This document shows positions 49,063-58,688 of a DNA stretch of 64,000 nucleotides, piece by piece. The number at the start of each line of letters is the position of its first letter. Position 1 is the stretch's first letter. The position numbers and the translations under genes are program-made. The notes beneath the pieces are model-generated. The model saw nothing but the letters and a program-made list of their open reading frames with translations, made no database searches and was not told where the DNA came from. This DNA comes from Spironucleus salmonicida (lineage: Eukaryota > Fornicata > Diplomonadida > Hexamitidae), in NCBI GenBank assembly GCA_000497125.2, contig CM035318.1, positions 682,001 through 746,000 of the forward strand, written 5' to 3'.

Positions 49063-50649
49063 ATGCTCGTTACATTGTTTTTCACGTGTTAACTAGAATC
49101 TTCACGAGTTGTCATCAACCCGTAGATGAATAGCATTCTCCTAATAACCATGCCAAACCACAAACTAAAGCCCAGTGAGCATATTACTTGCACCGCCCAG
49201 ACGGACTAAACCGCAGTATACGAGGTCCAAATTGGCTCTATAACATTCAGGTCCGAATTCTAGTTCTACCGGGCGTTTTCCCCCGCAAATGTGACGCTGC
49301 TTCCGCTAGGAAGCGCCACAGCCATGGATGCCACCCGGTTCGTTCTTGCATCCTACAGCATCACATTTCTGAGTGATACGCTAGTACAGAGCGGCGCAGC
49401 CGGGCAGATGTTGGCGACGATTTACGACTACAATGACTGCATCGAGACCTCCGAAATAGCGTTCACGACTAACATCGGCATTTAGCCATCTGTCCGTACT
49501 AACCCGAACTGCCTATTGTCCGCCACTGGGGACGTGCTTTACAAATCATTGTTAAATGACCAGTTACTGTATAGCTAGACTGTGAATAAGGTGGATTTCG
49601 ACTTCAAGAAACTGGCAATAAGTGGGATGGAATGTAAAACTGGCGATGCGAGCGCTTAAACTAAATGCACTGAGGCTACCGTCGTGATTTCATCCAGCAA
49701 TTTTGTGTCATATCGGCTGTTTCTGGTCATCCCACGGGCAATATCGACTAAAAACTTGTACACTGACCCTTACGGGATTGCGCAAGTAGACAAGGTCGAT
49801 ATCCCGTTCAACCTGATCTTTGAGATCGTGATCAAAGACCGGATCACGTCTGGTGACTGCGTGAACTCGTCGTAGCTGACCTTCTTTGGCACCATCATGC
49901 ACGTGTTGCAGACGCCCTTGAAGACGTGCCCATTCCAGGAGTTCGCCAGGAAGGAGTACTGGATAACGGTCTCTGAGGTCTCCGGATTCACATTCTAGCT
50001 ATAGTTCTTCACAGAGATCCCGTTCAGTCTGAACCAGTACATTACATGCGCCACCTGGGAGATCTCCGATTTTACGTCCCTCGAAGAGTGTAGCGCGGCG
50101 ATGCAACGCGTATCTGCTAACATAGAAGGATCTGCAATCAGCGTCATCTACAAAGCATGGAATGCAGGTGGTTCATATATCGGTGCTTATATTTTTTCAT
50201 CTGATGTTATGCCTGGAGGGGAAGTAGATATCACTCTTACGGAGGGATAGCTATGTGTTGATATTAAAAAATAAATCTCTTCTACAAGAACATTTGCCAC
50301 CATATCCATTAAAATTAGCTAAAATTTGTAATTATTTTAGAACAATGAGATTTAGTATTAATAAGTAGGTAATTTTAATTTTCCTTCTATCGATAGTGTT
50401 TATTGTTATATCGTAGATAAATCCACCTAGTTTTTGATAAATTAAATTAGTTTTAGGCAATAATTTGGAGTTGTAGATATACTTGGTAACTAATTTTAGA
50501 TTAATACTATCAATCCATTAGTAGCATATTAAGAATTTTGGGAAGGATGGGTATTATGGTTAGTAAGTTTTATTGTGGCATTAATATGGGTTATTACTAG
50601 AGTCTTATGTAGATAAATAAAGCAGAAGAAGCGTTCTTTAATAAAGTGA
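49063..50649 (+). CDS. Type I membrane protein, 528-aa family, copy 2
   Basis: ATG 49063 to TGA 50647-50649, exactly 528 residues as in the other two copies. Signal-like start MLVTLFFTCQLESSRVVINP, Cys-containing ectodomain (DYNDCIETSEI, NPNCLL, ITCATWEISDF near 345), and span GWVLWLVSFIVALIWVITRV near 493-513 followed by CRQIKQKKRSLIK. The 5' two thirds are GC-rich and the 3' third AT-rich. The switch falls near 50150 without any break in the frame. Confidence 0.82.
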
Positions 50650-52481
50650 AAATTATGTATAATCAAATATAAATAAAGAATAATGTATTCAATATTGTTA
50701 ATTTTTTCACACTAAAAAATACTAATTTCATAAAATTTATGTATACAAATATAAATAATTAAATTATGTTATTATAAACCTAATAGATTTAACTGTTAAG
50801 ACATGAATTTTAGGAGACTTTTAAGTTGATTTACAGATAAGATTTATCGTAATTAATTTTATCAAATGATCAGATATTTAAACTTATGATGACATTATAA
50901 AATTTTATGAAAAATAACTATTATTTTTATTTTTTCATCACTAAATATTAAAGAGTAAATGAAATAAATATAATTTATTTTTAAATTTAAATCTTGATTA
51001 CTTTACTTATATTAACAGCTTAGTAATTTTTCTTTAATATAGAAATTCTTTTTTCATTTTTTTGTAACTTACTTTTTTATGTGTAACAATTTCATAATAT
51101 TGTATTATTTTAATAAAATTGTTTACAAATCACGATTTACCAACTTTTATACAAAAATTTCTTTATTATTAAAAATTAATAGTCTATATTATGATTGGCT
51201 TAAATAATACTATATTTGATTGAAACAAATACCCTATAGATGTCTTTATTAAAATAAGATATTGAACACTAGATGACAAAAATAATAATAAATAGGTAGC
51301 CTAATTTATAATAATTTATTTAGTCTTTAAATCATTGTAAAGTTAATCTATAACTAAAGATTTTCAATTTGTTTACTGATTTCTGATAAAAACTTAAAAG
51401 CATAGATATCAAACCTGATTGAAATTCATAATAATAGTTAATTATTAACTAAAAATCTCGTTTCAATATAGTTTAATATAAATTGCTAAAAAATTACCTA
51501 CTTATATAATAAAGTGCGTCTTCCTTTTACAATCAAAATTATTATATTAGAAAAGATTCATAAAAATTTAAAATACATTAATAGATGCATCAATCATATT
51601 TATATTGATATTAGAATTAACATTTGTTCTTTAGCATAACTACAATAGCCCAATACTATGGTTCAAATAATAAATTTCAAAGTTCTGAGTATGCTAAACA
51701 TAATAATTAGAATTAAAGAAAACATATATAAGAATTTATATTTTTTTAAGTTGTGTTAATATTATTTGTAAAATTATTCAAACTAATTATATGAATTAAC
51801 TATATAACATTTCATATATTATTATTAAAAAAATATATACCCTTTGATAAGTCACCAAAAAAGCCACGTTTGAATAATAAAATAAAAGTTGCACATCATT
51901 TAAGATTAAAATTAAAATCATATTTTTGTTAATATTAAAGATTATTATTTAATGCAATAACTCTAAGATAAACGTGCTGATCTGTTTTTATTATACTATA
52001 CTTTATATTAACCTATATAAAATAATTTCCATCTACGCATTATAATCTTTACTTACAACCTTATCAATTCAAGAATGATACTTATTAATAATTTATGCGA
52101 TATAATTAAGCATCATTTAACGTTTAAATATGGTATTATCTACTAAATTATGCAAGCATATTTTTGCTATAAATTAACTTTAATATTAGTGCTAAACAAA
52201 GTCCAAATGTATCACAATTCATAGCTAAATTTTAAAATTCTAGCATTATTATTACATAAAATTTGACTTAATTTACTATCTCATAACTATTATTCTTATA
52301 ATATGGGATGAGAGACCATATCTATTTTAATGAATTTTCGTAAATTTAAATTTATGGATCTTTAATATTTATTTGACTAAATGAAATTTTTCTACAAAGA
52401 TTATAATCATATTTATGTAAAATAGTATTCTAATTAAACTGGATATATAAATCGTAATCTTAAAAAAGATATCTTTTAACC
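50650..52481. other. Long AT-rich intergenic region
   Basis: 1.8 kb of very AT-rich sequence with TGA in all frames. No gene, RNA or repeat recognised. Confidence 0.55.
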
Positions 52482-52560
52482 ATTGATATCTGCAGCAAAT
52501 ACCCGCTTCCCGGATAAAAAGAGGCGCCAGTAAACTATACATAGGCCACCGAAACTTTCT

Positions 52561-52570
52561 CTCCCGCTCC
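52561..52570 (+). promoter_or_regulatory. TTYCCRCTCC-like start box
   Basis: CTCCCGCTCC (first base C rather than T) 6 nt before ATG 52577; its mirror precedes the intact copy at 57948. The box is duplicated with the gene 5' end. Confidence 0.45.
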
Positions 52571-52576
52571 TAAGAA

Positions 52577-52760
52577 ATGACGGATGCACCTCTCATCCAG
52601 GAGCTCCCCCTCGGCTCGGACATGGTTGCCGAGCGCGGGTACGGTGCCTCGCCAGCTACTGCCCCTGTGCAGCTGGTTGACGGCAACAAGCTGCTCACGG
52701 TCAGAGACATATTCTGCCGCTGCGCTGCCCCCAGGTACGAGCGCTGCCAGAAGTTGGTCG
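52577..52760 (+). pseudogene. 5' fragment of the small membrane protein gene
   Basis: Starts MTDAPLIQELPLGSDMVAER exactly like the intact gene at 57948, but after residue 61 (CQKLV) the sequence switches to unrelated DNA. The frame then runs out of phase into the next gene, ending at TGA 53144-53146. It lacks both membrane spans, so a normal product is not possible. Confidence 0.75.
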
Positions 52761-52811
52761 ACATATTCATTTCACTCCTTAAATGCCCCTTCCCCAATTT
52801 CCGCTCCTCCA

Positions 52812-53495
52812 ATGCAGGACTTCGTGATCTCGTTTGCGGACCCGAAGCCAGCCAGGCACAGCGCCTCCAGCAAGGGCAGGGGCCTCGTGTCCACCTCCTT
52901 CGCCCCCGTCACGTACACGCAGAACTTCAAGAGCCAGCAGGACGTCAAGTTCGAGGCGAAGCTCAAGGACATGGAGGCGAGGGACCAGCGTGCCCCCAAG
53001 CGCCCTGGCACCGGGAAGCCGAAGCCTTAGGCACAGCAGCCCCCCGCGGTCCCCCAGAGGGCCGCGCCCGAGGAGTTCAGGATCACGATAGACGCCCCAG
53101 TGCCAGCTGGAGCAGCCAAGCGCAGGGCCGCCAGGAAGGTGCCTGAGCCGCTCCCCGCAGCAGCCCCCGCCCAGGAGGCCGTGGCCGAGAGCGGCCCTCC
53201 GGCCAAGAAGACCCCCGCGCCCGCCAGGAGGAGCTCCGAGCAGCCCCCGGGCCAGCGCAAGGCAGCGGACCCCCAGAAGGCCCCTGCCAGGACAGAAGCC
53301 CAGCCGGCCCCGAGGGAGGCAGCGGCGCCGCAAGCGACCGCGACACCCCCGACGACTGCCGCGTGGCCTGCATCATATTAACAGGCCATGCCCCAGACGG
53401 TGCCCTACCTGGCCTACCCGCCGCAGTACGCAGCCCCGGCCTACCCGCCGCAGTGCTACTACGTGATGGTGCCGTTCCAGGCGCCCCCGAAGTGA
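52812..53495 (+). CDS. Ala/Pro-rich disordered protein (left copy)
   Basis: ATG 52812 to TGA 53493-53495, 227 residues, preceded by TTTCCGCTCC at 52798-52807. The N-terminal 75 residues contain FVISFADPKPARHS and VTYTQNFKSQQDVKFEAKL. Residues 80-185 are Ala/Pro/Lys/Arg low complexity. The C-terminus has Tyr/Pro repeats (AYPPQYAAPAYPPQCYYVMV). GC content is very high; one TAG and one TAA are Gln. It may be an RNA-binding or scaffold protein; not recognised. Confidence 0.75.
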
Positions 53496-53526
53496 CGCTC
53501 CCTTTCACTCCCATTCCCGCTCCGCA

Positions 53527-53892
53527 ATGCCCCAGTTCTCCTTCAAGAGCAAGAACGCGCGCGTGCTCCAGAAGATCGCGGCCCAGCGCGTGCAGGGCCT
53601 GCTGGAGCCCGACATGCTCGCCGGCATCGCCCAGCGCCACCCCGAGCTGCAGGCCGCGCTCCCGCCCGCCCCAGAGCGGAGGCCCAAGCGCACGCGCGAG
53701 CAGGCCGTGCTCCAGCAGCGCGAGGACCGCGACGCGCAGCGCCGGGAGCAGCAGGCCGCACTGGACGAGGGCCGCCGGCTCAAGCGCAAGGAGTACTTCC
53801 GGTCCCACGCCAAGACCCGCACCGGCCAGCCCAACTTCAACCGCGTGATGGAGCGCCTCTACGGCAAGCTGGAGCAGGACCTCCAGAAGTGA
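53527..53892 (+). CDS. Basic helical protein, FYV7/TAP26-like? (left copy)
   Basis: ATG 53527 to TGA 53890-53892, 121 residues, preceded by TTCCCGCTCC at 53514-53523 (3 nt before ATG). Very basic and helical: FKSKNARVLQKIAAQRVQGL, then a long Arg/Gln/Glu coiled coil, ending KTRTGQPNFNRVMERLYGKL. The end recalls the C-terminal GQPxxxxxMExLLxKI motif of rRNA-processing FYV7/TAP26 proteins. That is a memory-based resemblance, not a search. No TAR codon occurs in this gene. Confidence 0.7.
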   Translation: MPQFSFKSKNARVLQKIAAQRVQGLLEPDMLAGIAQRHPELQAALPPAPERRPKRTREQAVLQQREDRDAQRREQQAALDEGRRLKRKEYFRSHAKTRTGQPNFNRVMERLYGKLEQDLQK

Positions 53893-53920
53893 CAATTTCC
53901 CTTCCCTTTCCGCTCCTTAG

Positions 53921-54016
53921 ATGCATACAGAGCTCGCGTGCATCGCGTGCGGTTCACGCACCTACAGCGCCCGGCGGGGGTGCGCCCCGGCCGGCAGAGT
54001 CTTCAAGTATTTATTT
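53921..54016 (+). pseudogene. 5' end of a truncated Cys-containing gene
   Basis: ATG 53921 follows TTTCCGCTCC at 53907-53916. The encoded start (MHTELACIACGSRTYSARRG) has a CxxC and more Cys, but the repeat ends after about 32 codons. The frame then continues only as antisense of the minus-strand gene at 54139-54525. The mirror copy at 61205-61300 is cut at the same place, so the parent gene is elsewhere. Confidence 0.5.
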
Positions 54017-54138
54017 TATTAAGGGCATAGCTATAAACTTTCATACATCATTATTTTACACTCAGCTCATATTTCCTACCAAACAGCTTCTGCACCTACT
54101 GGTAGCTATAGTAAGTTAACTATTTCATGTACTCTATT

Positions 54139-54525
54139 TCACTATGTTCTTACAGCCCAACACCTTCCATATTCCATTAAAACTGTAAAGCCAATTTTTA
54201 CTGTCCCTATTTCAAAATCTGACAACATACCTCTCACCAAGCACCACAAGCAGCCAAATCTCCCAAATTCCTTTTTCTACTATCGCTCCCATTTTCCCAC
54301 TTCACGACTTTATTATTATATCTTTTTATATATATTTATTTTCTACAGCAAAAACGCGGCAGAAACTTGCAAATTTCGCATTTTGGCAACGAACCAATTT
54401 ACAGTATTTAGCAAAATTCCACGTAGCGTCCTGGCGTTTTGTGGTTTGAAAGCTGCATTTTGGCTTATTACTTTAAATATATCAAAAGCGCCTTTTGCCG
54501 TTTCGAGCAGTTTTGTGCAACTCAT
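54139..54525 (-). CDS. Unknown 128-aa basic protein
   Basis: ATG 54525 to TGA 54139-54141. N-terminal helix-rich part (SCTKLLETAKGAFDIFKVIS, NTVNWFVAKMRNLQVSAAFL) with a hydrophobic face; then a basic Lys/Arg/Gln middle across an AT-rich block, then GRFGCLWCLVRGMLSDFEIG. Several TAR Gln. The opposite strand is also open, so this is moderately supported only. Confidence 0.5.
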
Positions 54526-54664
54526 GCGAGTTCCTCCCTCTGCGATACCGCCAAAAAATTTTATTATATAATAATAATAATATAATAATAATAATTTAAT
54601 ATAATTCTACAGTAAACTTATTTATATATAACAATATTATATTCCCTAAAATCTCATGTTCACC

Positions 54665-56344
54665 TCAAACCATCCTAGTCAAAACCTTCTCTAATTCAGC
54701 CTACACGGCCCCAGGAACGCAGCCAGCGTAGCCCTCGATCAAATCGGCCAAAACATCAGCGAATTCTTCATCGGTTTCTGCGTCGAAAAGCGTCATAAAC
54801 TGAACGATTTTTGCGGGTTCGACAGCGCCGATTTCGCCAGAAACTGCCGTCAGACCCTTCAAAATGCTCAAAACGATATGGTTTGAGGGCTTTCCCTGCT
54901 TCATAATTTAAAGCGCAAAGTCGACCAAAAACGCGTAAAACACGGGAAATCGCTCCTTCAAAGCGATTTTTGCCTGCGAAATGTACGTTTTCGTCGCGCA
55001 GAGGCGCGCCAAGAGCGCTGACATGCCAGGGAGCTCTCCGAGGAGCCCCTCGACGCCGCTGAGGCTCTCCGCGAGCTGCAGCACCGCCAGCGCCTCAGGC
55101 TGAATCGCGAGATTCGGCCACTGCGCGAACGCGCGCGTTTCGGTGAAATACGTGAGCGCCACGTAGCAGTTTTCGAGGTTCTGGACGGCGCTGCTCATGC
55201 TCTAATTGATCAGTTGGGATGCAAAAAAATGCGCAACTTTGAGCAAAGGAAGGAGTGGAAAATCAAATTGAATATAGCTTTTATTTACTGGCGAGCTCAC
55301 TGCGACGACCTGCAGCATTTGCGCGATTGTGCTGTTGATCGGATTCGCCTGATTCAGATCGAGGAACCTGAAGATTTTCTGCATAAACGCGCCATTTTCA
55401 GCCAAAAAACTGCTAATTTGGACGCTTTCGGGGCTGATGGCCACAAACTTGATAATAATTTCGGAAACGATTTGAATTTGAATTTCCGTTTCCTCAAAAT
55501 TCTCAGCAGCGAATTTTACGAATTCCAGGCACGCGATATCCTTCGTTTGCGGTATCAGGCAGCCGTGCAGGACCATCAGAACGTTAAAATTGACGTTTTT
55601 CTGGTCAGAAAACTGCTTTTCAAGTACGGCGAAAATCAGATTTTTGAGCTAAATAGGAGCGAAAAATGGCGAAATTATGTCGTAAATCGACTGCTTCCCA
55701 ACGTCGTTTAAGTTGAAAATCAGCGAGTGAATCAGCCCCAAAATGCCACTGCAGACCTCAGAATTCTCCGTTTGCGCGAGAAACTGCGAAAAAATCAAAA
55801 GACCGTTCAAGTTTACAAACTTGATCTTGTACTCATCGAAAACGAGGAAAGTAGCCAAAATTTCCAAAATCGAGGGAGTGGAAAATCGAATTTGATTTGA
55901 ATTCTGAAAATGCTCAAAACTCTCTAAAAGCAAATTGACCAATTTTTCGATGCCAAAATCTGGCAAACTGAGCGATTTGAGCGAGCAAACGCGCGCAACG
56001 GACTGGAAAGTCGACGCGTAGAGCCGCTGCGCCTGCGGGGCCACCGTTTCGCAGCAGGCGAAGGCGATCGAACCCGCGAAAATCGGCTCCAGAAACTCGA
56101 ATTCCAGCGCCTTGCAGGCCTGCGAAACGAAGATGCAGAACGTCGTCTGAAGTTCCCGCTCCGGAAACTGCGAAAGGAGCGGAAATTCGAACAGTTTCTT
56201 CGCGAGTTTCGCGCCCCGCGAGCGCACGATTTCGTCGAAAAGCGCCTTGTCTTCCGGGGCAGCCGAAACTAGCAGGTCGCGGTAGGCCGAAAAGAGGGTC
56301 TCGTAGCTCGCGGCGTCGCTCAAAAATGCGTCTGTGAGGTCCAT
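54665..56344 (-). CDS. Alpha-solenoid (ARM/HEAT-like) protein, 559 aa
   Basis: ATG 56344 to TGA 54665-54667; an in-frame ATG at 56386 would add 14 residues, but the pyrimidine tract CACTTCACCCTTCCA directly precedes 56344. The whole product is repeating amphipathic helices rich in Leu, Phe, Ala and Ser (TTFCIFVSQACKALEFEFLE, LEILATFLVFDEYKIKFVNL, VLSILKGLTAVSGEIGAVEP), typical of ARM/HEAT adaptors, importin-type or armadillo-type proteins. No specific family signature. Two copies of a dispersed DNA motif lie inside the coding frame in different phases (near 55245 and 55880). Confidence 0.8.
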
Positions 56345-56386
56345 TTGGAAGGGTGAAGTGGCTGGTCGAAAATTGGGGAATATCAT

Positions 56387-56874
56387 TATTATATAAAAAT
56401 AGAGGTGGAGTGGTAAAAAATTGAAATAGGTGGAAGGGGAAGTGATATAATGAAAATTGTAGATTTGTGGGGGGTGATGTAGGGGTAAAAGTTAGCGTGA
56501 GAATGTAATTAGGTATGATAAATTGAGTTTGGGGCAGCTAAATGGCTGGGTTTAAAGAAATTTATTCTTCAGCGGCTAGCTGCTTGAAGAATAGCGTATT
56601 AGCTCGAGAATTCAATAGTAAGAATAAGAGAATTTTAACTGTCGAAAATTTGGCGTGCGCTAGGGATAATATTGATAAATGCGGGTCTTTATAAAATTGA
56701 ATTACTTATATTAATCGTGGAAGTTTATTTACAGAAGAGTTCTGCATTTGCCATCATATGGTGTCTATGACCCGTACATTCGTCTAACGTCCAATTAAAT
56801 ATTTTTATATAACGAAAATAATATGATATAGAACACAAAATAATGTATATGTAGTATTTCACTTCATTACTAAA
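56387..56874. other. Divergent intergenic region
   Basis: About 490 bp between two diverging genes. G-rich runs near 56410-56540 are the plus-strand view of minus-strand pyrimidine tracts. No frame or RNA gene recognised. Confidence 0.5.
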
Positions 56875-57555
56875 ATGGATAAAGCTCCAATTATCATCTC
56901 TCTCAAAACTATTGTTCAAGCTAAGTTAGAGCGGTGTAAAATCAGATATTAAATATATTACACTGGCCACTTGCAGTCAACAGATATTATTAAATTTTCC
57001 ACACTGTAATAGTTATAATAAGCTCTTCCCACCAGCTCAGATTTCATATCTAAACCACTTAAGACGTAGTCAGGTTTATATATCAAATTTTCAATGCAGG
57101 CATAATTCTTCTTATTGCATTTTACCCCTTCTTCTTCATCTGGTTATGAGGCTCGGTGTTTGGCAACCACCACCTAACAACCAGGCAATTTCCAGCTAGC
57201 AGTTCCAAAATTTGTTGATGTTTTAGAATAATTTTAAAGAGTATGTGGCCTTAAAAATTTATAAGTACGTAGAGAAAGTTGTAAAATTCGTTAAATTAAT
57301 GTGCAACTATCATTTAAATCAGGATCTTATAAGCGTAATATAGAGCTAATTCGTTCCCCAAATGATTTTTACGGAGGTATTGTAAAGTTAAGCAAGGGGG
57401 CAGAGGCTATCCATATAGCTGGTAACGGGAAGGTTCTTGACGAGGGGAAGACATGTGTGGTTTGGTACGTGTAAATCATCCGGGTTGATTTCGATAATAT
57501 GATACAAAGCGTTGGTGAATGTCTAGACGCGGTGTTTGATAGCTGGGGAGAGTGA
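56875..57555 (+). CDS. Unknown 226-aa protein
   Basis: ATG 56875 to TGA 57553-57555, with nine or more TAR Gln. Two other frames are partly open, but only this one runs from ATG to TGA with even composition. It starts MDKAPIIISLKTIVQAKLER, is Gln/Ser-rich in the first half, and ends in a compact alpha/beta-looking domain (GGIVKLSKGAEAIHIAGNGK, CVVWYVQIIRVDFDNMIQSV). No family is recognised; a Mediator- or dynein-light-type fold cannot be judged by eye. The stop is 27 bp from the convergent membrane gene. Confidence 0.6.
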
Positions 57556-57582
57556 GGGTCTTGAGTGTAATAAGGAAAAGCT

Positions 57583-57948
57583 TCACTTAAGCATGAACAT
57601 CTTGAATCCTACGATACAGGCGACCACCCAGCCTACCACGAGGTATGAGCTTAACTACAGCACGATACCTGCAAGTACCACGTCACAACGGTCCAGTCTA
57701 TCGGCACCATAGCAGCACACACAGCATAGTAACCCCGCACCAGGAACGATAGCAGTAGAGCATCCGACCAACTTCTGGCAGCGCTCGTACCTGGGGGCAG
57801 CGCAGCGGCAGAATATGTCTCTGACCGTGAGCAGCTTGTTGCCGTCCACCAGCTGCACAGGGGCAGTAGCTGGCGAGGCACCGTACCCGCGCTCGGCAAC
57901 CATGTCCGAGCCGAGGGGGAGCTCCTGGATGAGAGGTGCATCCGTCAT
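57583..57948 (-). CDS. Small two-span membrane protein, intact copy
   Basis: ATG 57948 to TGA 57583-57585, 121 residues. Cytosolic/luminal N-terminus of about 45 residues (MTDAPLIQELPLGSDMVAER), Cys-rich core (DIFCRCAAPRYERCQKL), first hydrophobic segment IVPGAGLLCCVCCYGAD, second VVLAGIVLQLSSYLVVGWVV continuing into ACIVGFKMFML. A related degenerate copy is at 35806-36084, a 5' fragment at 52577-52760 and a 3' fragment at 21147-21238. The gene has thus been copied and broken at several duplication edges. Function unknown. Confidence 0.75.
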
Positions 57949-58043
57949 TTCTTAGGAGCGGGAGAGAAAGTTTCGGTGGCCTATGTATAGTTTACTGGCG
58001 CCTCTTTTTATCCGGGAGGCGGGTATTTGCTGCAGATATCAAT
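57765..58043 (-). repeat. 279-bp inverted repeat, right copy
   Basis: Reverse complement of 52482-52760; holds the promoter and first 61 codons of the intact small membrane protein gene. Confidence 0.9.
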
Positions 58044-58688
58044 CGTAATATAAAAATAATATTTCCTATTATTATTTAATTTAATTATTACATACATTAT
58101 ATTTCACAAAAATCTTGAATATGTAAAAAATATAGTGTAAAATTAAAATATAAGCGTATTTATTAGTTTTTAATAATAAAACTGTAGAAATCAGATAGTT
58201 AAAAGAATGTAACTTTATAAAGTTCATACTTGACTTAAATATGTAATGATATGATAAAAAATTAGTTTTTGCTCGATTTTATAATAAACGACGAGCTAAA
58301 TCATTTCACAACGAAATTTTGCTTAAAGTTTAGCTTAGTCTACTTTAAAGCAAATAATTCTCTTTATATAGTTTGTAGTTAGTAATAATCAAATAGAAAT
58401 TATTATTTAAGCTATAAATTTCAATTGGACAAATAGTTTGTAAATTATTTTTAATTTTCCAGCTCTCTGTTCTCTTAATTAGTGAAGCCGATTAAAATCA
58501 AGAATCAGCTTATATGCTAATAATATATTTCATACTCCGTGGTTTTAACACCACATTTAACTATTTTCAACACTTTATACATTTAATACTTATTTTCCGA
58601 TACCACTTAGTACTAAAAACATGTTCATTTCATGACATTTTTATATGCGTGGGGAATTATATAAATCATAACCAACCGCTTTCATATA
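58044..58688. other. AT-rich intergenic, nothing recognised
   Basis: About 645 bp of AT-rich DNA between two minus-strand genes; no convincing frame. Confidence 0.55.

Larger units (their letters stand above)
52482..52760 (+). repeat. 279-bp inverted repeat, left copy
   Basis: Reverse complement of 57765-58043 with at least two base differences (around 52507 and 52678). It covers the promoter and first 61 codons of the small two-span membrane protein. It is followed after 8 bp by the separate 1248-bp repeat. Confidence 0.9.
52769..54016 (+). repeat. 1248-bp inverted repeat, left copy
   Basis: Reverse complement of 61205-62452 (positions sum to 115221). One difference was seen: GAG/GAA in the 121-residue gene at 53700 versus 61521, synonymous there. 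It contains two complete genes and the 5' end of a third. Confidence 0.92.

Noticed and set aside
49063-50649. HAP2/GCS1 gamete fusogen assignment for the 528-residue family
   Set aside because: Topology is compatible but I could not find the family's diagnostic Cys pattern or fusion-loop region by eye; left as an untested idea.
52779-53333. 184-residue minus-strand ORF rich in Gly/Leu/Arg
   Set aside because: Antisense of the Ala/Pro-rich gene with box-supported start; no independent start signal.
53083-53895. 270-residue minus-strand ORF (and its mirror 61326-62138)
   Set aside because: Antisense shadow of two GC-rich plus-strand genes; Leu/Ala/Gly-rich composition is the expected reverse of Gln/Arg/Pro codons.
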